From the NCBI GenBank assembly GCA_966211425.1, contig CBIHNH010000018.1, positions 1 through 13,696 of the forward strand: 13,696 nucleotides of DNA, written 5' to 3'. Origin of the DNA: CBIHNH01 sp966211425. GTDB taxonomy: Bacteria; Patescibacteriota; Saccharimonadia; Saccharimonadales; Saccharimonadaceae. The notes beneath the pieces are model-generated. The model saw only the letters and a program-made list of their open reading frames with translations, was not told the origin of the DNA and searched no databases. Of this stretch, positions 5,593 to 12,546 are shown piece by piece (within the stretch, counting starts at the first letter, position 1; the number at the start of each line of letters is the position of its first letter). The position numbers were made by a program, and so were the translations under genes.

Positions 5593-6044
5593 CAGGAGGC
5601 TCCCTCCAACAAATACTCGTACGTCGACGGAGCCGTTATCGTAACATTTCGACCCGCGCCATCTGGCGTGTACTCGATCCGGATAATACAGCGTTTGCTC
5701 GGCAACACATCATGAACCGTTTCCGCCCACTCTATGACCGTTATCGCCCGCGCATCATCGGCTGACTCGGCCAACTCGTACTGCATAACGCCCGCGTCGC
5801 TCAAACGATAAAAATCATAATGATGCAACTCGAGGCCATCACGCACCTGGTAAACGCGGCTGATCGTAAAACTTGGACTTTGCACATCATCATCGACGGC
5901 AAGACCAACACCGATGCCTTTGACGAGCGTCGTTTTGCCTGCGCCGACATCACCGATCAACTCGATGACCTCACCACCGCGCAATCTCTCGCCGAGCTTT
6001 CGACCAAGCGCACGCATCTCATCATCATTTTTTACAGATGTCAT
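5592..6044 (-). CDS. tsaE: TsaE, ATPase of the tRNA t6A biosynthesis complex
   Basis: A 150-residue P-loop ATPase of the usual TsaE size, needed for turnover of the TsaB-TsaD complex in t6A synthesis. The Walker A motif GDVGAGKTT is at residues 31-39, the family-specific SPSFTI at 56-61, HYDFYRL at 75-81, and a VIEWAE Walker B-like strand at 103-108. It is the first gene of a two-gene unit with tsaB, whose start overlaps its stop. It is divergent from pilB across a 69-bp gap. TATAGT ends 8 nt before the ATG and no properly spaced Shine-Dalgarno is present, so a leaderless transcript is likely. Confidence 0.96.
   Translation of the reverse strand: MTSVKNDDEMRALGRKLGERLRGGEVIELIGDVGAGKTTLVKGIGVGLAVDDDVQSPSFTISRVYQVRDGLELHHYDFYRLSDAGVMQYELAESADDARAITVIEWAETVHDVLPSKRCIIRIEYTPDGAGRNVTITAPSTYEYLLEGAS
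5595..5607 (-). promoter_or_regulatory. tsaB ribosome binding site inside a small hairpin
   Basis: GGAGG-GAG-CCTCC on the minus strand can fold with the Shine-Dalgarno in one arm, 2 nt before the TGATG stop-start junction. Ribosomes finishing tsaE would open it, which fits coupled translation. The stem is only 5 bp with a 3-nt loop. Confidence 0.45.
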
Positions 6045-6052
6045 ATGCCCCT

Positions 6053-6058
6053 ACTATA
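6053..6058 (-). promoter_or_regulatory. -10 element (TATAGT) of tsaE-tsaB
   Basis: TATAGT ends 8 nt before the tsaE ATG. A TTGACC lies upstream at 6077-6072, but the 13-bp spacing is too short for a normal promoter, so the -35 is unclear. It is back to back with the pilB promoter. Confidence 0.5.
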
Positions 6059-6096
6059 CTTTCTTTTTCATGGTCAAAAAAGCATAAGAGGTACTG

Positions 6097-6108
6097 TATA
6101 CTGATAAT
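6097..6108 (+). promoter_or_regulatory. -10 region (TATACT or GATAAT) of pilB-pilC
   Basis: Two adjacent -10-like hexamers precede pilB: TATACT at 6097-6102 (11 nt before the ATG) and GATAAT at 6103-6108 (5 nt before it). Either gives a leader of at most about 5 nt, and no Shine-Dalgarno is present. No clear -35 is seen. Confidence 0.45.
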
Positions 6109-6113
6109 CAGCT

Positions 6114-7898
6114 ATGAGGATTTCTGACGACACGATAGTTCGACTACTGTCAGAACACGATAAGCTCAGTGATGAGCAATTTTTGGAGTTGCGCAAAGAA
6201 CAGGAAAAGACCCACCGCCCTCTGCAGTCCCTTGCCATCAGTCGCGAGCTCATAACCGACAAAGAGTTAACCCAGATCTATGCCGACTATGTAGATTTGC
6301 CATTCATCGAAATCAACGCAAAGGAAGTCAACAAAGCGCACCTCGATCTCTTGCCTGAGCGCATGGCTCGGCAGTATAGCGCGGTTGTCTTTGGCCTAGA
6401 GGATCAAACCAGACTACTCGCCATGGAGGATCCCGATGATGTCCAAGCTCTGGACTTTATCCAAAAACAGATCGGCTCCAACTACCGGCTCTACATCTCG
6501 ACCAAGGAAAATATCCTACAGGTGCTCGAAAATTACCGCGACGGTGTTGCGCAGGAACTCGACGAAGTCATCGCCATCCAAGAGGAAAATAGCGAAAAAC
6601 AAGACGCCGTTTCCGAAGAAGAGATCGCCGAAGACTCGCCTGTTGCGCAGACCGTCAACTTGATCCTCGAATACGCCATCCGAATGGGCGCCAGCGATAT
6701 CCATATCGAGCCACGCGACGACTACTTGCAGGTTCGCTGTCGTATCGACGGCGTCCTCAAAGAAGCCAACCGCTTACCGAAAAATGTCATGAGTGCCCTT
6801 GTCAGCCGCATAAAGATCCTCTCTAGCTTAAAGATCGATGAACGCCGAGTACCGCAAGACGGTCGCTTCAAGATAACCGTTGCCGGAAAAAAATACGCGC
6901 TGCGTGTCTCAACACTACCTATCACCGAGGGTGAAAAAGTGGTTATGCGTATCCTCGACGAGAGCAACAAGGCGCTTACGTTGCAGCAGTTGGGGTATTG
7001 GGGATTTTCGCTCAAGTCTATCAACGAAGCGCTCGTGCAGCCTCACGGCATGATCCTCGTGACTGGCCCAACGGGTTCAGGGAAATCGACCAGTCTGTTT
7101 AGTGCCCTCACTATCCTCAACAAGCCTGACGTCAACATCTCTACCGTCGAGGACCCAGTGGAGTACAAGATCGTTGGGGCTAACCAAACCCAGGTCAACC
7201 CGGTTGCAGGAATGACTTTCGTAGCCGGGCTACGCGCCCTGCTTCGCCAAGATCCAAACATCATCATGGTCGGTGAGATTCGTGACGGTGAAACTGCCAA
7301 CCTGGGTGTTCAGGCAGCGCTTACCGGTCACCTAGTTTTCTCGACCCTCCACACTAACAATGCTGCCACCTGTCTACCGCGTCTTCTCGATATGAACATC
7401 GAACCATTCCTGATCGCAAGTACTGTCCGGGTCGTTATCGGGCAACGCCTCGTACGTCGCCTGTGCCCTACCTGCAAAGAGTCATACACGCCCGATAAAA
7501 CCGAACTCGATAGTATCTCGGAGATGTTCGGACTCGACCAACAGGGTGACCTGGGGCGGATTCATAATCTCGAAGTGCAAGCGGCGAGCGAAGGCATCGG
7601 GGAGGATATCGGCAAGGAGCACTCGAGCACCGAGACCGAGATCACCCGGCTGTACCGCCCAAAAGACGGTGGATGCGACGAGTGCAATCACAACGGCTTT
7701 AGGGGGCGAATGGGCATCTACGAGACGCTCGCCAATACAAATGAAATACAGCGATTGATTGTCGCGAACGCAACCAGCAACGCCATCCAAGACCAGGCGA
7801 TAAAAGATGGTATGATGACCATGCAGACTGACGGGCTCATCAAGGCGCTACGTGGCCAAACTTCCGTCGAAGAGATCCTAAGGGTGACGCGCGAGTAA
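6114..7898 (+). CDS. pilB: Type IV pilus assembly ATPase PilB
   Basis: A 594-residue GspE/PilB-family hexameric ATPase that powers pilus extension from the cytoplasmic face. Residues 1-140 form an MshEN/GspE-N-type domain; an acidic linker (about 157-174, with EENSEKQDAVSEEEIAED) leads to the motor. Visible motifs: NIEP-side segment ASDIHIEPR near 193-201, Walker A GPTGSGKST at 318-326, Asp box NISTVEDPVEY at 341-351, Walker B NIIMVGEIRD at 382-391 with Glu387, and His box TGHLVFSTLHTNNA at 404-417. The zinc-binding cysteines CPTC (451, 454) and CDEC (521, 524) identify it as a PilB/GspE type and not a PilT retraction ATPase. The loop between the two pairs is long and acidic. pilC follows after 3 bp. 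No retraction ATPase lies between them, unlike the common pilB-pilT-pilC order. Confidence 0.97.
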   Translation: MRISDDTIVRLLSEHDKLSDEQFLELRKEQEKTHRPLQSLAISRELITDKELTQIYADYVDLPFIEINAKEVNKAHLDLLPERMARQYSAVVFGLEDQTRLLAMEDPDDVQALDFIQKQIGSNYRLYISTKENILQVLENYRDGVAQELDEVIAIQEENSEKQDAVSEEEIAEDSPVAQTVNLILEYAIRMGASDIHIEPRDDYLQVRCRIDGVLKEANRLPKNVMSALVSRIKILSSLKIDERRVPQDGRFKITVAGKKYALRVSTLPITEGEKVVMRILDESNKALTLQQLGYWGFSLKSINEALVQPHGMILVTGPTGSGKSTSLFSALTILNKPDVNISTVEDPVEYKIVGANQTQVNPVAGMTFVAGLRALLRQDPNIIMVGEIRDGETANLGVQAALTGHLVFSTLHTNNAATCLPRLLDMNIEPFLIASTVRVVIGQRLVRRLCPTCKESYTPDKTELDSISEMFGLDQQGDLGRIHNLEVQAASEGIGEDIGKEHSSTETEITRLYRPKDGGCDECNHNGFRGRMGIYETLANTNEIQRLIVANATSNAIQDQAIKDGMMTMQTDGLIKALRGQTSVEEILRVTRE

Positions 7899-7901
7899 CC
7901 T

Positions 7902-9122
7902 ATGCCTAGCTTTTCCTACCAAGCAGTCGACACAAACGGCAAGACCGTCAGCGGTATCATCAGCGCGACCGACAAGAACACGGCCGTATCGCTCATCGGC
8001 AAACAAAAACTAAAGCTAGTCAGCATGGAGCTCAGCTCGACGGTAAAAAAAGGTACGATCACCTTTTTCAAACCCAAAGTGAAGATATCTGACCTTGTCC
8101 TCTTTACCCGTCAGCTCAGCACGATGGTGAGTGCAGGTGTACCTTTGCTTCGCTCGCTCAATACCATGTACGACCAGGTTGAGAACCCGACCCTAAAAGA
8201 AGTTATCGGTGACCTGATAAAAGACGTTGAAGGCGGTGTTTCGCTCGCTGAAGCCATGCAGAAGCATCCAGATGTTTTTAACGATATATTCGTAAATATG
8301 ATCCGAGCTGGTGAAGCCGCTGGTATCGTTGATGAGATTCTCAAACGCCTCGCGACCCAAACGGAAAAGAACGCCAGCATGCGTAAAAAGATCAAAAGCG
8401 CCTCCACATACCCGATTGTGCTACTGACACTGACCATCGGTGCCTTTATGGGTCTGATGATCTTTATCATCCCTCGTATCGGAGAGATCCTAAAAGACCT
8501 CGGTGGCGAGGATGCAAAACTGCCCGCCATCACCCAGATAATGCTCGACCTCAGCGGCTTTATGACTAGTTTTTGGTATATCGTGCTCGGCGGAACCTTC
8601 CTGATAGTATTTTCGTTGAGGCGCTACATAAAAACACCCGCTGGAAGATACCAGCTCCATGCGTTCGTGCTCAAGGTGCCTATCCTAAAGACACTGGTCA
8701 CAAAGATCGCTGTGGCTCGCTTTACCCGCACCTTTGCTGCCCTGATCGGCGCTGGCGTCAGCGTGGTTGAGGCGCTCAGAGTCACCGCACGCGCGGTCGG
8801 TAACGATGTCTACCGCAAAGCTATCGAACAGGCCGCTATGGAAGTAGTGAACGGCAAACAGCTGTCTCAGGCGATTGAGGGCAACCAACTCTTTCCCGGC
8901 ATCGTACCGCAGATGCTCGCCGTCGGTGAAGAGACCGGTCAAACAGATATAGTGCTCGTCAAGGTGGCTGATTTCTACGACGAAGAAGTTGACGCTATCA
9001 TAGACAGCCTCAGTTCGATCCTAGAACCGGTCATGATCGTTATCATGGGCGGTATGGTCGGCCTGGTCGCCGCAAGCGTTATGGGACCGATCGCTAGCCT
9101 CTCCCAGAACGTCGGCTCGTAA
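7902..9122 (+). CDS. pilC: Type IV pilus inner-membrane platform protein PilC
   Basis: A 406-residue GspF/PilC-family protein of normal length, the polytopic platform that couples PilB motion to pilin insertion. Two T2SSF repeats are visible, beginning LVLFTRQLSTMVSAGVPLLRSL (residues 65-86) and VARFTRTFAALIGAGVSVVEAL (271-292). Membrane helices lie at about 170-191, 222-240 and 374-396, giving the usual three-helix topology. The start is three bases after the pilB stop and has no strong Shine-Dalgarno, so translation probably depends on coupling to pilB. The next gene, the pilin, has its own promoter right after the pilC stop. Confidence 0.96.
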   Translation: MPSFSYQAVDTNGKTVSGIISATDKNTAVSLIGKQKLKLVSMELSSTVKKGTITFFKPKVKISDLVLFTRQLSTMVSAGVPLLRSLNTMYDQVENPTLKEVIGDLIKDVEGGVSLAEAMQKHPDVFNDIFVNMIRAGEAAGIVDEILKRLATQTEKNASMRKKIKSASTYPIVLLTLTIGAFMGLMIFIIPRIGEILKDLGGEDAKLPAITQIMLDLSGFMTSFWYIVLGGTFLIVFSLRRYIKTPAGRYQLHAFVLKVPILKTLVTKIAVARFTRTFAALIGAGVSVVEALRVTARAVGNDVYRKAIEQAAMEVVNGKQLSQAIEGNQLFPGIVPQMLAVGEETGQTDIVLVKVADFYDEEVDAIIDSLSSILEPVMIVIMGGMVGLVAASVMGPIASLSQNVGS

Positions 9123-9127
9123 AAATA

Positions 9128-9155
9128 TTGACTCGATAGCCCTTACGGTTATAAT
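9128..9155 (+). promoter_or_regulatory. Consensus promoter of the major pilin
   Basis: TTGACT at 9128-9133, 16 bp, then a perfect TATAAT at 9150-9155. Initiation near 9162 gives a leader of about 64 nt. This is the best promoter match in the window and fits a highly expressed structural subunit. Confidence 0.82.
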
Positions 9156-9161
9156 GACAGA

Positions 9162-9225
9162 TAGATATCTCGAGCTCTCCTCGAGTGTCAGTTAAAAACA
9201 TAACTTTACTTAAGGAGGGTGGGCA
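9162..9225 (+). promoter_or_regulatory. Major pilin mRNA leader: hairpin plus strong Shine-Dalgarno
   Basis: The leader contains CTCGAG-CTCTC-CTCGAG (9169-9185), a 6-bp stem with a 5-nt loop, with GACA/TGTC able to pair outside it. It is followed by AAGGAGG 7 nt before the ATG at 9226, a complete Shine-Dalgarno. A 5' hairpin of this kind may stabilise the message. Confidence 0.6.
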
Positions 9226-9720
9226 ATGGTCTCACTTAAGCAAAGACAATCAGGTTTCACTATCGTTGAACTCTTGATCGTCATCGTGATTATCGGTATC
9301 CTCGCGACACTGGTAATCGTAACGTTCTCTGGCGTGCAGCAAAAAGCACGTGACTCTGAACGAAAAACAGATATTAACGCAATCGCCGGTCAGCTCGAAG
9401 CTGGGTACGCCAACAAAGGCTACTACCCAACGGTAGCTGGTCTTAACTCGGACACTACTCGCGACACGCTAGAGATTCGTATTGACCTCAAGGCGTTCGC
9501 TGATCCGAAAAATCCTCAAACGGCAGGATCCCAGGTTGTTTCGGCAGGAGTAGCGACTCCTCCGACCGCACACGGTACTGAAGACTTCAACTACTACTAC
9601 TCACCGTCTGGTTGCGATGACGCTACCTCAGCGACGGGACAGTGTACTGGTTACGCAGTCTACGCGTTCTTGGAAGGCAAAGAGCCAACTGACGTCTACA
9701 AGCGCGAGTCAACTAACTAG
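9226..9720 (+). CDS. pilA: Major type IV pilin (prepilin)
   Basis: A 164-residue type IV prepilin. The class III signal peptide is MVSLKQRQSG, cleaved by prepilin peptidase between Gly10 and Phe11, giving a mature start FTIVELLIVIVIIGILATL with the conserved Glu at mature position 5 (residue 15). The hydrophobic helix runs to about residue 33, and the globular domain carries only two cysteines, Cys130 and Cys140, placed like the C-terminal disulfide loop of pilins. It is called the major pilin because it is monocistronic with a consensus promoter, a perfect Shine-Dalgarno and a strong terminator, and because its size is typical; this is inference. The head is rich in Tyr near the C terminus (FNYYYS). 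Confidence 0.93.
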   Translation: MVSLKQRQSGFTIVELLIVIVIIGILATLVIVTFSGVQQKARDSERKTDINAIAGQLEAGYANKGYYPTVAGLNSDTTRDTLEIRIDLKAFADPKNPQTAGSQVVSAGVATPPTAHGTEDFNYYYSPSGCDDATSATGQCTGYAVYAFLEGKEPTDVYKRESTN

Positions 9721-9743
9721 TTTAGTTGTAACCGCGTAGGTAG

Positions 9744-9777
9744 TAACAAAAGAGACCCAACCGGGTCTCTTTTGTTA
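9744..9777 (+). terminator. Intrinsic terminator after the major pilin
   Basis: A perfect 15-bp stem with loop AACC, whose arms contain AAAAGAGACCC and GGGTCTCTTTT, so the descending arm holds TCTCTTTTGTT. It lies 23 bp after the pilin stop and should isolate the abundant pilin message from the minor pilins. The symmetry allows function on both strands. Confidence 0.9.
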
Positions 9778-9792
9778 TACTGAAGCGTAAGC
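9774..9792 (+). promoter_or_regulatory. Promoter element of the minor-pilin unit (repeated motif copy 1)
   Basis: GTTATACTGAAGCGTAAGC contains a TATACT -10 at 9776-9781 and matches 18 of 19 bases upstream of pilM (12512-12530). Its 5' bases are part of the preceding terminator stem. Initiation near 9788 gives a leader of about 8 nt without a Shine-Dalgarno. Confidence 0.6.
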
Positions 9793-9795
9793 GTT

Positions 9796-10230
9796 ATGAA
9801 AAAAACACAGCAAAGCGGCTTCAGTATCGTCGAGATCATTGTTGGGATCGCACTGCTCGGTATGATCATCGGAGGCGTTGCGCTGGCTTTTGACTGGCTA
9901 ATCAAAGATTATGCGCGGGCTCGAGAGCTCAATGAGATCTACGCAGCGCTCAGTGGCTGCCCTGAAATCGACCGAGCCATGCAGTATGAGTCGATCATAT
10001 CTACGAACTGCAGCCCGAACGATACCTTTGACGCAGAGACAGCCGCGGGAAATAACGACATCACCTATGTGACAAACTCTGACCCTGTCTTAACCTCTGA
10101 CCTGCCGAACACCGACCCCGCCTACAACATTCCCGACTCAAAAGTCGTCGATGTAACCGTCGAGCCAAAATCAGGCGACACATGGAAGATTCGCCTCCTC
10201 ATCTCCAGAAACGGCATAGGCCAACAATGA
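9796..10230 (+). CDS. Minor type IV pilin-like protein (first of three)
   Basis: A 144-residue prepilin with a very short class III leader, MKKTQQSG, cleaved before Phe9. The mature start is FSIVEIIVGIALLGMIIGGVAL with Glu at mature position 5. The soluble part is small and has two cysteines (Cys55, Cys72), with an acidic, Asn/Asp-rich middle and a C-terminal strand DTWKIRLLISRNG. The position before two larger prepilin-like genes resembles the minor-pilin (GspI/PilV, GspJ/PilW, GspK/PilX) order that primes pilus assembly. By place and size it could be the GspI/PilV equivalent, which is inferred. Its stop overlaps the next start in ATGA. Confidence 0.85.
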   Translation: MKKTQQSGFSIVEIIVGIALLGMIIGGVALAFDWLIKDYARARELNEIYAALSGCPEIDRAMQYESIISTNCSPNDTFDAETAAGNNDITYVTNSDPVLTSDLPNTDPAYNIPDSKVVDVTVEPKSGDTWKIRLLISRNGIGQQ

Positions 10231-11042
10231 GACAACGACAAAGCGGTTTCACTCTGGTCGAGATGATCATCGTCGTCACGATGACGACGGTTCTCAGCAT
10301 GGTCATCTTTGCGATCGGCTATCAGTATCTAAAACAAGCAGCCAGCCTCACAGCACGAAGCAATTTCTACGGTGACCGCCTCACTGTCTCTGATTATCTC
10401 CGTCAAAATATCGGAATGTCAACCGGACTGCTCAACCAAAACAGCATCCCGGACAACAATACGTTAGTCCCTGATCCGCTCGACGGAACTGGTACTCGCT
10501 GGCAGCTGATCCACACGATACCCGGAGTACAGGGTTCACCAACCGGCGTTACGCCTATCGTTTACTATTCGCAGGATGCACTTCGAGCTGACAAAACCGC
10601 CATCATGAACGGTACGAATGCCTATCAAAACGAGTTCATCGTCTACCATGACGGGCCTTCATCTGAGCTCAGAATCCGTTCGCTAGCTAACCCCTTAGCC
10701 CCTGACAATACAACTCGTACAAGCTGCGTGACGGCTTCCTCGACCTGCCCCAAAGATAAAGTCCTCTTGAGTGGCGTCAAAAGCGTCGAGATGCGGTATT
10801 TTTCTCGATCAGGCGAGGACATCGACTTTCGAAGCTCCTGCGACCCGGATGTTTTTTACTGCGACGGAAATATCCCCATAGGCTGCAACCAGTCGCCGCC
10901 ATACGAAGGCTGCAACGGTCTTGATTTTCCTCACGTAGAGGTTGTTCAGTTCGATCTAAAGGTAGAGAAAACTATCGAATCTGACGCAAATAACTCCATT
11001 TATAACTCAACAATCATAAGGATCGCTCTGCGAAATGCGTAA
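10227..11042 (+). CDS. Minor type IV pilin, PulJ/PilW-like, cysteine-rich
   Basis: A 271-residue prepilin. The leader MRQRQSG is cleaved before Phe8; the mature start FTLVEMIIVVTMTTVLSMVIFAIGYQYL carries Glu at mature position 5. The ATG at 10227 overlaps the previous stop (ATGA) and puts the class III signal at the very N terminus; an in-frame ATG 45 bp upstream would bury that signal and is rejected. The large extracytoplasmic domain has six cysteines (167, 174, 205, 212, 220, 229), probably paired. The segment KSVEMRYFSRSG near 185-196 resembles the C-terminal region of PulJ/PilW proteins. It would be part of a tip-priming complex with the flanking minor pilins. Its stop overlaps the next gene by 8 bp. 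Confidence 0.85.
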   Translation: MRQRQSGFTLVEMIIVVTMTTVLSMVIFAIGYQYLKQAASLTARSNFYGDRLTVSDYLRQNIGMSTGLLNQNSIPDNNTLVPDPLDGTGTRWQLIHTIPGVQGSPTGVTPIVYYSQDALRADKTAIMNGTNAYQNEFIVYHDGPSSELRIRSLANPLAPDNTTRTSCVTASSTCPKDKVLLSGVKSVEMRYFSRSGEDIDFRSSCDPDVFYCDGNIPIGCNQSPPYEGCNGLDFPHVEVVQFDLKVEKTIESDANNSIYNSTIIRIALRNA

Positions 11043-12498
11043 TACATCAGAACAATCAGGGTCAATCATCGTCAGCATCATGGTTATTATGATCTTTCTC
11101 ACTATGACGGTGCTCAGCCTCTCGGTTGTTTCGCAGACAAATATTACTCGTGCGGCCCAGCGTATCTTTCTCCTCCAAGCACAATATGCCGCTGAGTCAG
11201 GCGCCGACGCTGCAGTTGCATACCTGAACTCATCGACCGGCACCTACCCAGAGTCAGGAACTGAAAAGCTACTATTCACCGATAGCCCTACCTATCGAGC
11301 TACCTACCAAGCAACGATAAGCGACACCGCCGACCCTAACCAGAAATCAGTAATGAGTATTGGTCGGGTTTATCAGCCATCTACCGCTACAGTTCCGAAA
11401 CTCACCTACAAACTACAGGTTACTCTCGAGCGTAGTAGCACAGAGTTTACCTCGTCTATCGTCAGTCGTAACAGCGTTGAGATCGCGTCATCCGTGAAGG
11501 CCGTTATAGCAACGAGCCTTTTCGTCAATGAATACGTCCGCGCCAATAAAAATACCTCTGAAGTCGCAATAAACGACCTCACGATCGCAGGAAAGTATCC
11601 CGATGGCGGTAATTGTTCGCTATCTGGTTCCGGAGATTTGACGCGCAGCTCTGATCTGCCTGTCGGGACGAAGGCAAAGCTACGCATGGCATTCAGCAAC
11701 TGCATGGCCGTACCGCCTGGAAACACGAGCAATACTGATTTTGACATCATCGCAAACGACTCTACTATCCAAAAGATCGCCTCTACCTATATACCATGGG
11801 GTTATAAGATGAATAACGCGGACGGCAACGGAGAATATACAAACGGCAACTGCACCGATTGGTCTGCAGCATCACCGGTTAGTATTCCTAGTGCCGGGAA
11901 TGGCCGCAAGACGCACTATCCCGATACCGGGGCCGGCACTGCATCGGCTTCAGCCTGTGGCGGCAGCGGCTCGGCTCCAGCCGACTTGAACCTAGGCAGC
12001 AAGACATACGTCATACGGGACCACGTCCATGTCCGTGCGCACTTCTGTAAGGCCTCGGACTGCACGCCGACCTTCATCAACCCTGACGCCGGAACTACCA
12101 AGTTCGTGTTTATCGAAGGGGTAATGAACTTTCAAAACATAAAGATCGACAGTAGCTCACCAGGAAACATCATCTTTATATCTTATAGCACCAGCCAGTC
12201 TCTAAGTGACTCAAAGCAATGCCCGAGCAATTCGGCGGCGATCAGACTCGGCAAAGACGGTAGTATCAGCCTCTACGCGCCAAAAGCTTATTTTATCGCA
12301 ACGAATGGTATGCTCTGTCTCGATCAAACAAAGTTTGACAGCGGCGTGAAATCGCTCGGTGGTATTTCTGGCAAGGATATCTATATTTCCTCCAACAGTG
12401 GCGCAACATTTGAGTTGGCTTTCAACCCTGAGTTTCCGCTGTCGACCGTGCCGCTCGATCTCTCCTGGCGGTCTACGAATATCAAACGAGTGTACTAG
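11035..12498 (+). CDS. Large PilX/GspK-like pilus tip protein with an unknown C-terminal domain
   Basis: A 487-residue protein with a prepilin-like N terminus: MRNTSEQSG, then SIIVSIMVIMIFLTMTVLSL. Cleavage would fall between Gly9 and Ser10. Mature position 5 is Ser, not Glu, as expected for GspK/PilX-type tip subunits. The helix is followed by LQAQYAAESGADAAVAYLN (48-64), the AEsGa motif seen in PilX-type proteins. The remaining 400 or so residues do not resemble a family I know; they are Ser/Thr/Asn/Gly-rich with eight cysteines (194, 223, 273, 308, 338, 343, 396, 428), and the part from about 355 (KFVFIEGVMNFQNIKIDSSS, NIIFISYS, SISLYAPKAYFIAT) has repeated short strands suggesting a beta-helix-like fold. 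A role at the pilus tip, possibly in attachment, is inferred. Confidence 0.78.
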   Translation: MRNTSEQSGSIIVSIMVIMIFLTMTVLSLSVVSQTNITRAAQRIFLLQAQYAAESGADAAVAYLNSSTGTYPESGTEKLLFTDSPTYRATYQATISDTADPNQKSVMSIGRVYQPSTATVPKLTYKLQVTLERSSTEFTSSIVSRNSVEIASSVKAVIATSLFVNEYVRANKNTSEVAINDLTIAGKYPDGGNCSLSGSGDLTRSSDLPVGTKAKLRMAFSNCMAVPPGNTSNTDFDIIANDSTIQKIASTYIPWGYKMNNADGNGEYTNGNCTDWSAASPVSIPSAGNGRKTHYPDTGAGTASASACGGSGSAPADLNLGSKTYVIRDHVHVRAHFCKASDCTPTFINPDAGTTKFVFIEGVMNFQNIKIDSSSPGNIIFISYSTSQSLSDSKQCPSNSAAIRLGKDGSISLYAPKAYFIATNGMLCLDQTKFDSGVKSLGGISGKDIYISSNSGATFELAFNPEFPLSTVPLDLSWRSTNIKRVY

Positions 12499-12511
12499 CC
12501 TCTGTTAATAC

Positions 12512-12530
12512 GTTATACTTAAGCGTAAGC
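12512..12530 (+). promoter_or_regulatory. Promoter element of the pilM unit (repeated motif copy 2)
   Basis: GTTATACTTAAGCGTAAGC with a TATACT -10 at 12514-12519; it differs by one base from the copy before the minor pilins. Initiation near 12526 gives a leader of about 21 nt. TGTACT, 17 bp upstream of the -10, is a poor -35. Confidence 0.6.
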
Positions 12531-12546
12531 AAAACCGTGGGCATTC

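Noticed and set aside
10182..10226. Earlier in-frame ATG for the second minor pilin
   Set aside because: It would place 15 extra polar residues before the class III signal and overlap the preceding gene by 49 bp, whereas the ATGA junction at 10227 gives a normal prepilin start.
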